DNA of 64,000 nt from Neoroseomonas oryzicola (GTDB lineage Bacteria; Pseudomonadota; Alphaproteobacteria; Acetobacterales; Acetobacteraceae): NCBI RefSeq assembly GCF_012163135.1, contig NZ_JAAVUP010000001.1, positions 310,001-374,000 of the forward strand. Reading direction: 5' to 3'. The position numbers were made by a program, and so were the translations under genes. Positions 52,852-61,805 of this stretch are shown here, piece after piece; the stretch's first letter is position 1; each line of letters opens with the position of its first letter. The notes below the pieces were generated by a model. That model worked only from the letters and a program-made list of their open reading frames with translations, was not told the origin of the DNA and made no database searches.

Positions 52852-55088
52852 CCGCGGCCATCTCCAGGATGGCCGTAGTAGCCACGGTGGTCACGATAGA
52901 GATAGGCGAGGCCGTCGCTGGCCTGGCGCGCGAAGTGGCGCAGCTTCACCTGCGTCATCACCGCGCCGACCACGCGTGCGCCGGTCGCATTGAGCAGGCG
53001 CAGCGCGTCCCGCGCCGCGGCGCGCGGCGTGCGTTCCCACCGCACCGCGAAGACCGTCGCATCCGCCTGGCGCGCCACCAGCAGGGCATCGGCCGCAGGC
53101 AGGACCGGGGGGGTGTCGATCAGGACCAGGTCGAAGTTCTTCGACGCCCAGTCCAGCAGCTTGCCGAGGCGCGGCGAGCCGAGCAGTTCCTGCGCATCGC
53201 CGGCGATGGACCCGCTCGGCAGGACGTGCAGGCCCTTCTCGGCTTCGCGCAGCACGTCGCGGCCGTCACCGACCAGGTTGCCCGCAAGGATCTCGGCGAG
53301 GCCCGGCGCACCGGGGGGGCCGAACTCCGGCACGTCGGGCGGGCTGCGGAGGTCGGCGCAGATCAGCAGCACGCGGGATCCGCCGCGCGCCGCGCTGCGG
53401 GCAAGCCCCAGCGCCAGGGCAGACTTGCCTTCCCGCGGCAGGGCGGAGGTCACGACGATGGTGCGGGTGCGACGTTCCGTGCCCATCACCTGGAGCACGC
53501 CGCGCAATCGTGCAATGGAGGCCGAATACTGCGCTGCGGCGACGCTCGTGCCTCCCTGTCGGGCGCGGTTGCTCGTCTGCGGCAGCACGCCAATCGAGGC
53601 GAGGCCGAGCGCCGATTCCAGCGAGTCCGGCGTCGAGAAGCCCTCGCGCAGCCGCTCGAGGCCAAACACCAGCGCGATGCCCGAGACGAGCGAGGCACCG
53701 AACGCGACGAGCAGCAGCCTTCCGCGCTTGGGGCTGCTGGGGCCTTCCGCCGGCACGGCCTCGGACACCAGCTCGGCATCGGCCTCCTGGATGCCCGAGG
53801 CATTGGCGAGCTGCGTCGCGCGGGTCAGGAAGCTCTCATAGATCGCGCGGTTGGCCTGCGCCTCGGCCTGTAGGCTCTGCAGGCGGACCTCGGCGACGTT
53901 GTCCTGGGCGACGACGCGGCGCAGCGCGGCCAGGCGGTCGCGCAGCGATGCCTCCTGCGCGCGGGCCGCGGCGACTTCGCTGCGCAGCCCGTTCAGCGCA
54001 TTGGCCATCTCCTCCCGCAGGCGGCGCTGGAAGCCGGCCCGCTGGGAGCGGGCCGCCTGCAGGTCGGGCGCCCTGGCGCCGAGCGTCGCCGCGAGCTGCG
54101 CCTCGCGCGCGCCGGCCTGCGATTCCTGGTCGCGAAGGGTGCGGATGATCGGGGAATTCATGACCTCCGGCAGGGCATCGACGCGGCCGCCGTTCCGCAA
54201 GGCAGTCTCGGCCTCGGCGAGCTGACCTTCCTTGCGCAGGCGCTCGGTCTCCGCTGCCACCAGCTGCCGTGCGATGTCATCGAGCTGCTGGCGATTGATC
54301 GTGACGATCGGCGCGCTGCCGTTGCGCGTACCGATGAGCTCGGTCAGCCCGTGCTCGATGCGATAATCCTCGATGGAGCGCTCCGAAGCACGCATCCGCT
54401 CGGCCAGTTCATCCAGGCGCGCGCTGAACCAGGCATGGGCGCGCTCCATCGCCGCGCCCTTCTGTCGGCGGCGGAATTCGAGCAGCTCATTGGCCAGGGC
54501 GTTCACGATCTGCGCGCTGAGCTCCGCCGAGGGCGTTTCGATCCAGATGATCAGGACATGCGACCGCGGCTCGTTCTGAACGCCGATGCGCGAACTCAGG
54601 ATCGCCGCGGCGGTTTCGCGCGGATCCCCCGAACTCGGCCAGTGCGCTGCTTCGGGGAAGAAGCCGAAGGCATCGTGCAGCATGATGGTGAGGCGCGTCA
54701 GCAATCCCGGCCCCCCGCTGAACCCCGGGGTGCCGGCGAGATTCAGCCGGTCGACCACGCGGCGCGCCATGGCCGGTGAACGCAGGATGTCGATCTGCGT
54801 ACGGATCAGGTTGGCGTTGCCGGCATCGGGCGAGATTGCCTGCAGGTCGCTGACCTGGGTGTTGCGCGGTTCGATCAGCACCGCGGCCTCGGCCCGGTAT
54901 TCCGGCGTCGCGCGGTTGAGCCAGGCGAGCATGCCGCCGACACCAAGGAGCACCACGAGCACGACAAGCCAGCCGCGCCGGCGCAGCACGGCAAAGAGGC
55001 GCCGAACCGGGACGCCGATCGGCTCCTCCTCGCGCAGGACCTCCGGCCCGTGCCGAAGCGGGGGTAGGTGAAGGGCTGGCACGGTCAT
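52848..55088 (-). CDS. polysaccharide co-polymerase / tyrosine autokinase (Wzc/ExoP-like)
   Basis: A 746-residue fusion. A Wzz chain-length domain is bracketed by helices near 40-57 (GWLVVLVVLLGVGGMLAWL) and about 440-460, with a long periplasmic coiled coil between. The C-terminal BY-kinase has Walker A SALPREGKSALALGLA, Walker A' LLICADLRSPPD and Walker B VLIDTPPVLPAADA. The tail has a small Tyr cluster (YLYRDHRGYYG) for autophosphorylation. It should control polymer length and export with the Wza-like protein. It is coupled to the GT2 gene upstream and the polymerase gene downstream by four-base overlaps. Confidence 0.93.
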   Translation of the reverse strand: MTVPALHLPPLRHGPEVLREEEPIGVPVRRLFAVLRRRGWLVVLVVLLGVGGMLAWLNRATPEYRAEAAVLIEPRNTQVSDLQAISPDAGNANLIRTQIDILRSPAMARRVVDRLNLAGTPGFSGGPGLLTRLTIMLHDAFGFFPEAAHWPSSGDPRETAAAILSSRIGVQNEPRSHVLIIWIETPSAELSAQIVNALANELLEFRRRQKGAAMERAHAWFSARLDELAERMRASERSIEDYRIEHGLTELIGTRNGSAPIVTINRQQLDDIARQLVAAETERLRKEGQLAEAETALRNGGRVDALPEVMNSPIIRTLRDQESQAGAREAQLAATLGARAPDLQAARSQRAGFQRRLREEMANALNGLRSEVAAARAQEASLRDRLAALRRVVAQDNVAEVRLQSLQAEAQANRAIYESFLTRATQLANASGIQEADAELVSEAVPAEGPSSPKRGRLLLVAFGASLVSGIALVFGLERLREGFSTPDSLESALGLASIGVLPQTSNRARQGGTSVAAAQYSASIARLRGVLQVMGTERRTRTIVVTSALPREGKSALALGLARSAARGGSRVLLICADLRSPPDVPEFGPPGAPGLAEILAGNLVGDGRDVLREAEKGLHVLPSGSIAGDAQELLGSPRLGKLLDWASKNFDLVLIDTPPVLPAADALLVARQADATVFAVRWERTPRAAARDALRLLNATGARVVGAVMTQVKLRHFARQASDGLAYLYRDHRGYYGHPGDGRG

Positions 55089-56134
55089 GACGGAGGCACT
55101 CTCTGATAGGTGATCGGCCGGTTCTCACGCGCATGCCCCTGGGCGCCGTAGCTGCCGCGCGGGCCCGGTGCAGAGGGCGACAGGCGAAGTCCGGTGGCGT
55201 GCTCAGGTCCTGCCGGCGCACGATCCTGCTGCGTCCTGGCGGCCCGGCGCGCCGCCGCGCCGAGCGCCAGGATCCGTTCGGGCGCGAGCCGGCCGCGCAA
55301 AGCATCGACCAGCCCGATAAGATTTCCATGCAGTCGTCCGCGCCGGTCGACCCAGGGTTCCGGGCGCATCGCGAACAGCATGTTCGCCGCGAGGTTCCGG
55401 CCGATCTGTCGGACCGCGCGGCGCATCGTGTACGCCGGCACGCGCGTGGCGATGTAGAGCGGGTTGATCACCTGCGAATAGCCGAGTTGCAGCCCGGGCG
55501 AGCGCCCGGCCTTGACGCCGAGATGCACGCCCCGGGCGCCATCCACGCGGAAGATCGACCCATGCGCGGCGAGGCGGCAGGACAATTCGACATCCTCCTG
55601 CCAGGCATAGAGCGGCAGCTGTTCGTCGAAGCGCAGCCCTGTCCTGCGCAGCACGGAAAGGCGCATCGCCATGTTGCAGCCATATCCGTTCGCGACCGGG
55701 CGCACATGCAGCGGGTCCGCGCTGCCGGGGTCGTCCGCGAGGATCCGGCGCCCTTCCGCGAAGGACAGACCGACGCCGGTGACGCCGTCCGCCAGCACGG
55801 TGCCCGTCGCGACGACGACCTCGGGGCGCGCGAGGAACAACCGCTCCATCACCGAGAGGTAGTCGGGCTTTGGCAGGAAGTCGTCGTCGAGGAAGAGGAT
55901 GACGTCGCAATCGCCGACCTCGGCGAGGATGCGGTTGCGCTGGCGGCAGAGCCCCGCCTCCGATCGGAGCCACTCGACGGAAGCGGGCCGCCGGTCGGGC
56001 GGTGGAAGATCCTCGTCCCGCGCGTAGCAGACGATGATGCGGTCGGCCGGGCGCGAGAGTCGGGCGAGTTCCGCCACCGTCTCGAGCACGATCGCCTGTC
56101 GTCCATAGGTCGGGATCCCGATGGCGATCCTCAT
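55085..56134 (-). CDS. glycosyltransferase family 2
   Basis: A 349-residue GT-A glycosyltransferase. MRIAIGIPTYGRQAIVLETV opens the nucleotide-binding domain, and CDVILFLDDDFLPKPDYLSV carries the DxD-type metal site. WQEDVELSCRLAAHG is the ED-motif near the catalytic base. It would transfer a sugar from a nucleotide donor to the growing exopolysaccharide lipid intermediate. ATG at 56134 is chosen over an upstream extension of low-complexity Arg. It overlaps both neighbours by ATGA. Confidence 0.9.
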   Translation of the reverse strand: MRIAIGIPTYGRQAIVLETVAELARLSRPADRIIVCYARDEDLPPPDRRPASVEWLRSEAGLCRQRNRILAEVGDCDVILFLDDDFLPKPDYLSVMERLFLARPEVVVATGTVLADGVTGVGLSFAEGRRILADDPGSADPLHVRPVANGYGCNMAMRLSVLRRTGLRFDEQLPLYAWQEDVELSCRLAAHGSIFRVDGARGVHLGVKAGRSPGLQLGYSQVINPLYIATRVPAYTMRRAVRQIGRNLAANMLFAMRPEPWVDRRGRLHGNLIGLVDALRGRLAPERILALGAAARRAARTQQDRAPAGPEHATGLRLSPSAPGPRGSYGAQGHARENRPITYQRVPPS

Positions 56135-57381
56135 CCGTGCTCTCCCTGAACGACGTCGCGTGCATTGGCGGCGCCGCGCGCGTCGCGCCCGCGCGGCCAC
56201 GCGGTGCCGGCGATCCGTGCGGCGACCATGGCGCGTATCTGGCCGCGGCGTTCCGCCTGCTGGGCGAGGGCGGCCGGCACATGGCGTGCCAGGCTCGCCG
56301 CGGCCGCGTGGGCTGCGCAGGACAGGCGTTCCCAGCGCGACGCATCCTCGGCGAGGCCGCGCAGCGCCGCGCTCGCCGTCAGCAAGTCGGGCTCCGCCCA
56401 GACGCTGTCGCGGTAGATCCCAGCATCGTCCTCGACGGGAACGAGGCGCGCCGGCACCAGCACGGCGTTGGACGAATCCATGAAGTCGACATTGCCGGAC
56501 CAGCCGGTGCCGACGACCGGTACGCCGCGCGCCATCGCCTCGAGCATCGGCAGGCCGAAGCCCTCGGCGCGGTGCAGCGAGAGCAGCACGTCCGCCGAGC
56601 GGTACAGCGCGTCGAGCGCCGCCTCGTCGAGGAAGTCGCGCAGGATGGTCACGTTCGGCAGGCCTGCCGCGGCCCGCTCGACGGCGCAGTCGGGGTCGGC
56701 AGCGCCGTTCAGCTTGACGATGAGGCGCGCCGCGCCGCTCTCGCCGAAGGCCGCCTGGAAGGCAGCGATCGCGCCAGCCGGGTTCTTCCGCGCAAAGCTC
56801 GAGCGGCTGTCGCCGAAGCAGAGCACGGTGAAGGGCTGCGACGGATCGCGCCGGCGGCGTTCCCGCGCGGGCACGACATGCGGCACGACGCCGATCTGCC
56901 GGTCGGTCAGGCGACGCAGGCTCGCCTGGGCGAAGCGGCTCGGCGTCCAGACCTCGTTGACCAGGCGGTCGTAGCCGAACCAGTCATCGGGCGGATCAGG
57001 CAGCTCCCACGCCCAATAGCCGATGCGCCAGGCGCTGGCGGCGGCGGGCATGACGGCGGCGAGCAACTGCGGCGTCTGCGGGGCGCCGCAATGCACGACA
57101 TAGGTGCTCGCCGGAGCGTGGCGCACGCGAAAGAGCGGATTGCGCAGCGCGGGGCCAGCATCGATCAGTTCCGCCTCGAAGCCGAGGCGGCGGAGCATCT
57201 CGAACTGCAGCACGGCGCCGCTCGAGATGCCATTGCGTCGCCCGAGGGCTGCGACGACAGCAACGCGATGGAAGGAGCGCGTCGCCGCCTGACGTGCGAT
57301 CGCGAGATCGAGCGCCGCCGCGCAGGTCCGCGAATAGGCCTGCGCAAGCATCGGCTTGAGCGAGGTGTGCCAGGCGTTCAT
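56131..57381 (-). CDS. glycosyltransferase family 4 (GT-B)
   Basis: A 416-residue GT-B enzyme. The donor-binding C-domain has FTVLCFGDSRSSFARKNPAG and the EX7E motif RAEGFGLPMLEAMARGVPVV; the N-domain carries GISSGAVLQFEMLRRLGF. It should add a second sugar of the repeat unit. It heads the minus-strand operon GT4-GT2-Wzc-Wzy. The 271 bases upstream, shared with the divergent Wza-like gene, must hold both promoters; no clear operator was found there. Confidence 0.9.
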   Translation of the reverse strand: MNAWHTSLKPMLAQAYSRTCAAALDLAIARQAATRSFHRVAVVAALGRRNGISSGAVLQFEMLRRLGFEAELIDAGPALRNPLFRVRHAPASTYVVHCGAPQTPQLLAAVMPAAASAWRIGYWAWELPDPPDDWFGYDRLVNEVWTPSRFAQASLRRLTDRQIGVVPHVVPARERRRRDPSQPFTVLCFGDSRSSFARKNPAGAIAAFQAAFGESGAARLIVKLNGAADPDCAVERAAAGLPNVTILRDFLDEAALDALYRSADVLLSLHRAEGFGLPMLEAMARGVPVVGTGWSGNVDFMDSSNAVLVPARLVPVEDDAGIYRDSVWAEPDLLTASAALRGLAEDASRWERLSCAAHAAAASLARHVPAALAQQAERRGQIRAMVAARIAGTAWPRGRDARGAANARDVVQGEHG

Positions 57382-57652
57382 GGTGACGCCTGTACGGTTG
57401 CGATGACCATCGCCGGTGCCTGCGCAGCGAGCATGCGCATTGATGGCGACGGTCGGGCATCTCCTTCAAACCGGGGTGCTGAAAACTCTTCCCTCGATGC
57501 GGGCGAGGCGCATTTCCGTGATCATCCGGAGGTTGACGATGATATCGCACATCGTTGCGCATCGCGTCGTGGCGCGCGCGCTCGGGAAGGTCCTATGCTT
57601 CGGCCTTCACATCGGCGCGATCCGCCGAACGGGAAGGGGGAGGCATCAGATC

Positions 57653-58222
57653 GTGACCTTCAGGTTCCTCAATGTCATTGTCCTCGTCGCAGCCATGGCG
57701 CTCGGCGCCTGTGCCGGGCCCGGCACCAACCTGCCGCCGCTGCCCGAGACGACGCCCGGGCCGTATCGCCTGGCCGCGGAGGACCAGCTCCGCATCACCG
57801 TCTTCGAGGACAACCGCCTATCGGGCGAGGTCCGCGTCGCGGATTCAGGGGCGGTGGCGATCCCGCTGCTTGGTCCCGTGCAAGTCGGCGGCCTTACCGT
57901 CTCCGAGGCGGAGGCGCGGATCCGGCGCGAGTTCCAGCGCCGGCAGCTGCTCCAGGATCCCGGCGTCGCGGTGCAGGTCATAGCCTATCGCCCGATCTTC
58001 GTCCTCGGCATGGTCGAACGCGGCGGCCAGTTCCCCTACCAGCCGGGCATGACGGTGCTCTCGGCCGTCGCGCTGGCGGGTGGCTTCAACTATCGCGCCG
58101 TGCAGGATCGCGTGTCGGTTACGCGTGCCGATCCCGACGGGCGCAGCCGCGAATTCCGCGCCGACCGCGCATCGCAGCTGCAGCCCGGCGACGTGGTGAC
58201 GGTGTTCGAGCGCTTCTTCTGA
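57653..58222 (+). CDS. polysaccharide export lipoprotein, Wza-like
   Basis: A 189-residue Poly_export/SLBB protein. From the GTG at 57653 (GGGGGAGG spaced about eight bases) it reads MTFRFLNVIVLVAAMALGAC, a lipoprotein signal with lipobox LGAC. Poly_export motifs follow: YRLAAEDQLRITVFEDNRLS, then SGAVAIPLLGPVQVGGLT and an SLBB region MVERGGQFPYQPGMTVLSAV. It is shorter than E. coli Wza (379) and lacks its C-terminal helix, as in KpsD/GumB-like short forms. A longer frame to 57416 lacks a signal and is rejected. A terminator-like hairpin follows the stop. Confidence 0.88.
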   Translation: MTFRFLNVIVLVAAMALGACAGPGTNLPPLPETTPGPYRLAAEDQLRITVFEDNRLSGEVRVADSGAVAIPLLGPVQVGGLTVSEAEARIRREFQRRQLLQDPGVAVQVIAYRPIFVLGMVERGGQFPYQPGMTVLSAVALAGGFNYRAVQDRVSVTRADPDGRSREFRADRASQLQPGDVVTVFERFF

Positions 58223-58237
58223 GACGACGCGGACAAC

Positions 58238-58290
58238 CACTGCACGAGGGCGATCCATCACGGGTCGCCCTGGTGCAGTGAAGAGTTTTT
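58238..58290 (+). terminator. stem-loop with T-run between Wza-like and ExoY-like genes
   Basis: A 16-base stem with one mismatch, arms 58238-58253 (CACTGCACGAGGGCGA) and 58265-58280 (TCGCCCTGGTGCAGTG), 11-base loop, followed after five bases by TTTTT. It could terminate or attenuate transcription before the sugar transferase gene. Confidence 0.6.
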
Positions 58291-58338
58291 GCAGGGCCAC
58301 TTTGAAGCCCGACAGCATGCCGCAGCAGCATCCAGATC

Positions 58339-59064
58339 ATGGACGGCATGCACACCACCGCCGCCTCGGCGGACATGGATGGCAGGGGCCTCGCGATCGC
58401 GGCGCCCGGCCTGGTCGAGACCTTCCCGGCGGCGGCGCCGGCACAGCGATCCGAGGCCACGAAGCGGGCCATGGACATCGCGCTGACGCTCCTCATGCTC
58501 GTTCCACTCGCGCCGGTCATGGCGGTCGTCGCACTGCTGATACGCCTGCGCAGCGGCCGCCAGATACTGGTGCGGCATGAACGCATCGGTCGCGACGGCG
58601 TACCGTTTCCCTGCCTGAAGTTCCGCACGATGGTGCGCGACGCGGATCGCGTGCTCGAGGAGCATCTCGCGCGCGATCCCGCCGCGCGCGCGGAGTGGCA
58701 GGCGCAGCGGAAGCTTGCGCGCGATCCGCGCGTGACGGCGATCGGCAACCTCCTGCGGCGATCGTCGCTGGATGAGCTGCCGCAGCTGTTCAACGTGCTG
58801 CGGGGCGAGATGAGCCTGGTCGGCCCGCGCCCGGTCGTTCGCGTGGAGCTCGAGGAGCACTACGCCGGCGAGGCGGGCAGCCTCTACTGCCGCGTCCGGC
58901 CAGGCGTGACGGGGCTGTGGCAGGTGAGCGGCCGCAGCGGCGTCAGCTACCGCGAGCGCGTGCGGCTCGATACCGAGTATGTCCGCACGGGATCCCTGAT
59001 GCTGGACGTGGCGATCCTCTGCCGCACGCCCTGGGCGGTGCTGCGCGCCCGCGGCGCCTGCTGA
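58339..59064 (+). CDS. initiating sugar transferase (ExoY/WcaJ-like polyprenyl-phosphate transferase)
   Basis: A 241-residue Bac_transf protein. A hydrophobic hairpin near 51-70 (LTLLMLVPLAPVMAVVALLI) precedes the catalytic core: LKFRTMVRDADRVLEEHL, RRSSLDELPQLFNVLRGEMS and GPRPVVRVELEEHY, ending VRPGVTGLWQVSGRS. It transfers a sugar-1-phosphate to undecaprenyl phosphate to start exopolysaccharide assembly. The monotopic short form, without the N-terminal WcaJ region, is like ExoY. A poor ribosome-binding site precedes ATG 58339, and ATG 58348 is an alternative. Confidence 0.92.
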   Translation: MDGMHTTAASADMDGRGLAIAAPGLVETFPAAAPAQRSEATKRAMDIALTLLMLVPLAPVMAVVALLIRLRSGRQILVRHERIGRDGVPFPCLKFRTMVRDADRVLEEHLARDPAARAEWQAQRKLARDPRVTAIGNLLRRSSLDELPQLFNVLRGEMSLVGPRPVVRVELEEHYAGEAGSLYCRVRPGVTGLWQVSGRSGVSYRERVRLDTEYVRTGSLMLDVAILCRTPWAVLRARGAC

Positions 59065-59067
59065 CGG

Positions 59068-60378
59068 TCAGGCGGGGACCAGCAAGCCTTCGCGTTCCAG
59101 CACCGCCGCCGTGGCAGCGATCGTCGCGAAGGGCATGTCGGCGCGCTCGGCGATGTCGAGCAGGCTGCGGGTGCCGTCCGACTGGTTGAGCAGCCAGAGC
59201 ATCGCCATGTTCCGCTTCGCCGCATTCGCATCGCCGCCCAGCGCGCCGTAGAGCCCGCGCCGACCGAGCTGCGGCTCGCAGAAGGGAAGGGTGTTGCGGA
59301 GACGACGGTCCTGCTCGATGACCTCGATCGCGGCCTCGATGAGGGCCAGGGCGCCGGCGAGTTGTTCCGGCCGCACCAAGGCCAGGTCGTCGGCCGAGGT
59401 GTGATACTCGGGAAACTCGCCGAAGGGGCTGCGCTGGAGCAGGCCGACGGGCAGGTCGAAGCCGGGCGAGCAGTATTGCCGCTCGTCATAGCCGTAGGGC
59501 GAGAAGTCGCGGAGCCGTGCGCCCGGCGTCTGGTGCCGCAGCACATGGGCCATGATGCGGTCGATCGGCGCATCGCCACGACGGCTGCGCTTGTAGGTCG
59601 GTGCCCCGGCGTCACCCACGCCGGCGACGATCAGGCCGTGCCGGATGCGATGGGTGTGCGCCTGGTTGCGGGCAAGCCAAGTGATGGCGCCGATGGTCCC
59701 GGGGGCGAAGACGAAGCGGTAGGACAATCGTGTGCGGCGGCCGGCCATGCGCGCGGCCAGAAGCGCCAGCACGGCCATGCCCGAGCAGTTGTCGTTCGCG
59801 AGCGAGGGATGGCACGCATGGGCGGAGAGGAGGACCTCCTCCTCCGTCTCGCCGCGCAACAGGCACTCGCCATAGGTGAGGCTGCCTTCGAAATGCTCGG
59901 CGTCGATGCGCGCGCGATAGGTGCCTTCGGGCAGCGCCGCGAGCGCCGTGTGCGACATGCAGAAGCCCCAGCGATCCTCGTAGTAGGAGGTGCGGTAGGG
60001 GATCAGGTCGGGCTGTGCCGGTAGCGTGTGGATGTGGCGTCTCAGTTCCTGCAGCGGCAGGACAGCATCCACGGCCGTGCTGTAGTTCACGACATGCAGG
60101 TTGTGCACGCCGAAGTCGACGACGCGCGTGCCGTCCGCGGCCTCGATGAACGCCTCGCGGATGCGCCACTCCCGCGGCACGGTCCAATCGAAGACCTGTG
60201 TGCCGGTCGGCACCTCGTGCAGTGTGAGCGGCAGGTAGCGGTCGAGGATGGCGAGAGTGCGCCGGACGCCATCCCCGGTGATGCTGCGGCAGATCGGGTA
60301 GAGTTCGGCGACGAGCGCGTGCAATGCCGCGCCCGTCTCCTCTGCCGGATGCGGACCCTCGCGCGCGGCCGCGCTCAT
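59068..60378 (-). CDS. DUF4910 aminopeptidase-like protein with C-terminal winged helix
   Basis: A 436-residue protein. The N-terminal two-thirds matches the DUF2172/DUF4910 aminopeptidase-like fold: EVPTGTQVFDWTVPREWRIR, LLSAHACHPSLANDNCSGMA and EFPEYHTSADDLALV, the His/Asp-rich segments resembling metal sites of M28 peptidases. The last 90 residues look like a winged helix (MLWLLNQSDGTRSLLDIAER). Substrate unknown; such genes sit in surface-polysaccharide loci and may cleave an amide on an amino sugar or peptide. It lies nine bases downstream of the epimerase gene. Confidence 0.8.
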   Translation of the reverse strand: MSAAAREGPHPAEETGAALHALVAELYPICRSITGDGVRRTLAILDRYLPLTLHEVPTGTQVFDWTVPREWRIREAFIEAADGTRVVDFGVHNLHVVNYSTAVDAVLPLQELRRHIHTLPAQPDLIPYRTSYYEDRWGFCMSHTALAALPEGTYRARIDAEHFEGSLTYGECLLRGETEEEVLLSAHACHPSLANDNCSGMAVLALLAARMAGRRTRLSYRFVFAPGTIGAITWLARNQAHTHRIRHGLIVAGVGDAGAPTYKRSRRGDAPIDRIMAHVLRHQTPGARLRDFSPYGYDERQYCSPGFDLPVGLLQRSPFGEFPEYHTSADDLALVRPEQLAGALALIEAAIEVIEQDRRLRNTLPFCEPQLGRRGLYGALGGDANAAKRNMAMLWLLNQSDGTRSLLDIAERADMPFATIAATAAVLEREGLLVPA

Positions 60379-60387
60379 CGCCCCGTC

Positions 60388-61443
60388 CTAGGCGGCCTTC
60401 GCCGCGGGGCCTTCGGCGCGCCGGCGCAGGTCGGGCGCGAGGACGCCTTCGGCCATCAGCATGCGGATATGCCCGATGCGCTGGTAGCGCGGCCCCTCGA
60501 AGGATTCGAGATCGAGGTCCGAGGCGCGATAGGCCGCATAGAGCTGCTCCGCACCGCGCCGAACGTCCCATTGCGGCCGGAAGGCCGGGAGACGCTGGGC
60601 GATCTTGGAGAAGTCGACGCGGTAGGAGCGCAGGTCGGGTCCGGCATCGGCGGCGATCTCGAGCTCGCATCCCGGCACGACATCGGCGACGACCTGCGCG
60701 ATCTCGCGGATCCGGTAGTTGTGCGCGGTCTGGCCGACGTTGAAGGCCTCATTGAAGACGGCCTCCTCCGGCGCTTCCAGCGCGGCGATGAAGGCGCGCG
60801 AGATGTCCTCGATATGCACGATCGGCCGCCAGGGCGAGCCGTCGGACTTCAGCATGATGCGCCCGGTCGTCACCGCCCAGGCGACCAGGTTGTTGAGCAC
60901 GATATCGAAGCGGATGCGCGGGGAAAGGCCATAGGCCGTCGCGGGCCGCAGGTAGGTCGGGCAGAAGCCGTCGCCGGCCAGCGCGGCGATGCCCTGTTCC
61001 GCGAGGACCTTGGAACGGCCATAGGCGGTGACCGGATTGAGCGCGCCGGTCTCGTCCAGCATGCCTTCGCCCGCCTTGCCGTAGTTGGAGCAGGACGAAG
61101 CCAGCAGGAAGCGCTTCACGCCGGCCCGCTTCGCGAGTTCGGCAAGCCGCACGCTGGCGCGATGGTTGATCGCGTAGGTGCAATCCTCGTCCAGGTTGCC
61201 GAGCGGATCGTTCGACAGGGCAGCCAGGTGGATGATGGCGTCGAAGCCGGCGAGCTCGTCCGCCTCGATGTCGCGAACATCCTTCCTGATGACGGGAAGG
61301 TCCGCGATACGTCCGCCTTCGGCAAAGGTGCAGCGTGCATAGAGCTCGCTGTCGAGCCCCGTGACGTCATGGCCGGCGGCGACCAGCATCGGCGCCATCA
61401 CCGTGCCGATGTAGCCGAGGTGACCGGTGAGCAGGACCTTCAT
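60388..61443 (-). CDS. NAD-dependent epimerase/dehydratase (extended SDR)
   Basis: A 351-residue extended short-chain dehydrogenase. The NAD loop is [13 protein letters not shown] (GxxGxxG), [11 protein letters not shown] follows, and the active site has SSCSNYG and AYGRSK (YxxxK). It should epimerise or dehydrate a nucleotide-activated sugar for the adjacent polysaccharide genes. The ATG at 61443 gives a standard start (MKVLLTGH); the frame upstream is Arg-rich shadow. It is upstream of the DUF4910 gene on the same strand and divergent from the winged-helix regulator. Confidence 0.88.
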   Translation of the reverse strand: MKVLLTGHLGYIGTVMAPMLVAAGHDVTGLDSELYARCTFAEGGRIADLPVIRKDVRDIEADELAGFDAIIHLAALSNDPLGNLDEDCTYAINHRASVRLAELAKRAGVKRFLLASSCSNYGKAGEGMLDETGALNPVTAYGRSKVLAEQGIAALAGDGFCPTYLRPATAYGLSPRIRFDIVLNNLVAWAVTTGRIMLKSDGSPWRPIVHIEDISRAFIAALEAPEEAVFNEAFNVGQTAHNYRIREIAQVVADVVPGCELEIAADAGPDLRSYRVDFSKIAQRLPAFRPQWDVRRGAEQLYAAYRASDLDLESFEGPRYQRIGHIRMLMAEGVLAPDLRRRAEGPAAKAA

Positions 61444-61805
61444 GGCAGTACTCCGGGGCTCGAGAGGCCCCGACAGTGGCGCCCGCGGACGGGCGCGGAG
61501 AACGAACCGCACCGACAAAATTGTATGTGGATCACAGTGTGCACAGGGGTCGGAATGCGGCGTTCGACACCATTGGTCGCAGCCCTTGGTTGAATCAAAG
61601 GGCGGATTCCCGGCGTCGCGTTACGATTTGCGCCTGCGATGCGCAGGCCGGGATCGCGTCGCAGTCAATGGATGCAGAGACGCAACGCTGTTCAACCTGC
61701 GGGCAATGACGGATGTCAGTGCTGCGGTGACGCATGGCGCAGATGGTTCGCGCCATGACGACGCAGATCCAGACGAACATCGCAATCGGGCAGGGGAGTG
61801 GCACG
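61444..61805. promoter_or_regulatory. divergent region between epimerase and regulator genes
   Basis: This 362-base region has lower GC than the genes around it. It contains TGTGCACA (61538-61545), a perfect eight-base palindrome next to GTGGATCACAG, and a hairpin GCCTGCG/CGCAGGC (61632-61638 and 61642-61648). These may be binding sites for the adjacent regulator or a Crp/Fnr protein. If the regulator starts at the earlier ATG at 61734, the last 72 bases are coding. Confidence 0.4.

Noticed and set aside
57416-57652. N-terminal extension of the Wza-like protein
   Set aside because: The extension buries the lipoprotein signal and lacks a ribosome-binding site; GTG at 57653 with GGGGGAGG fits the family.
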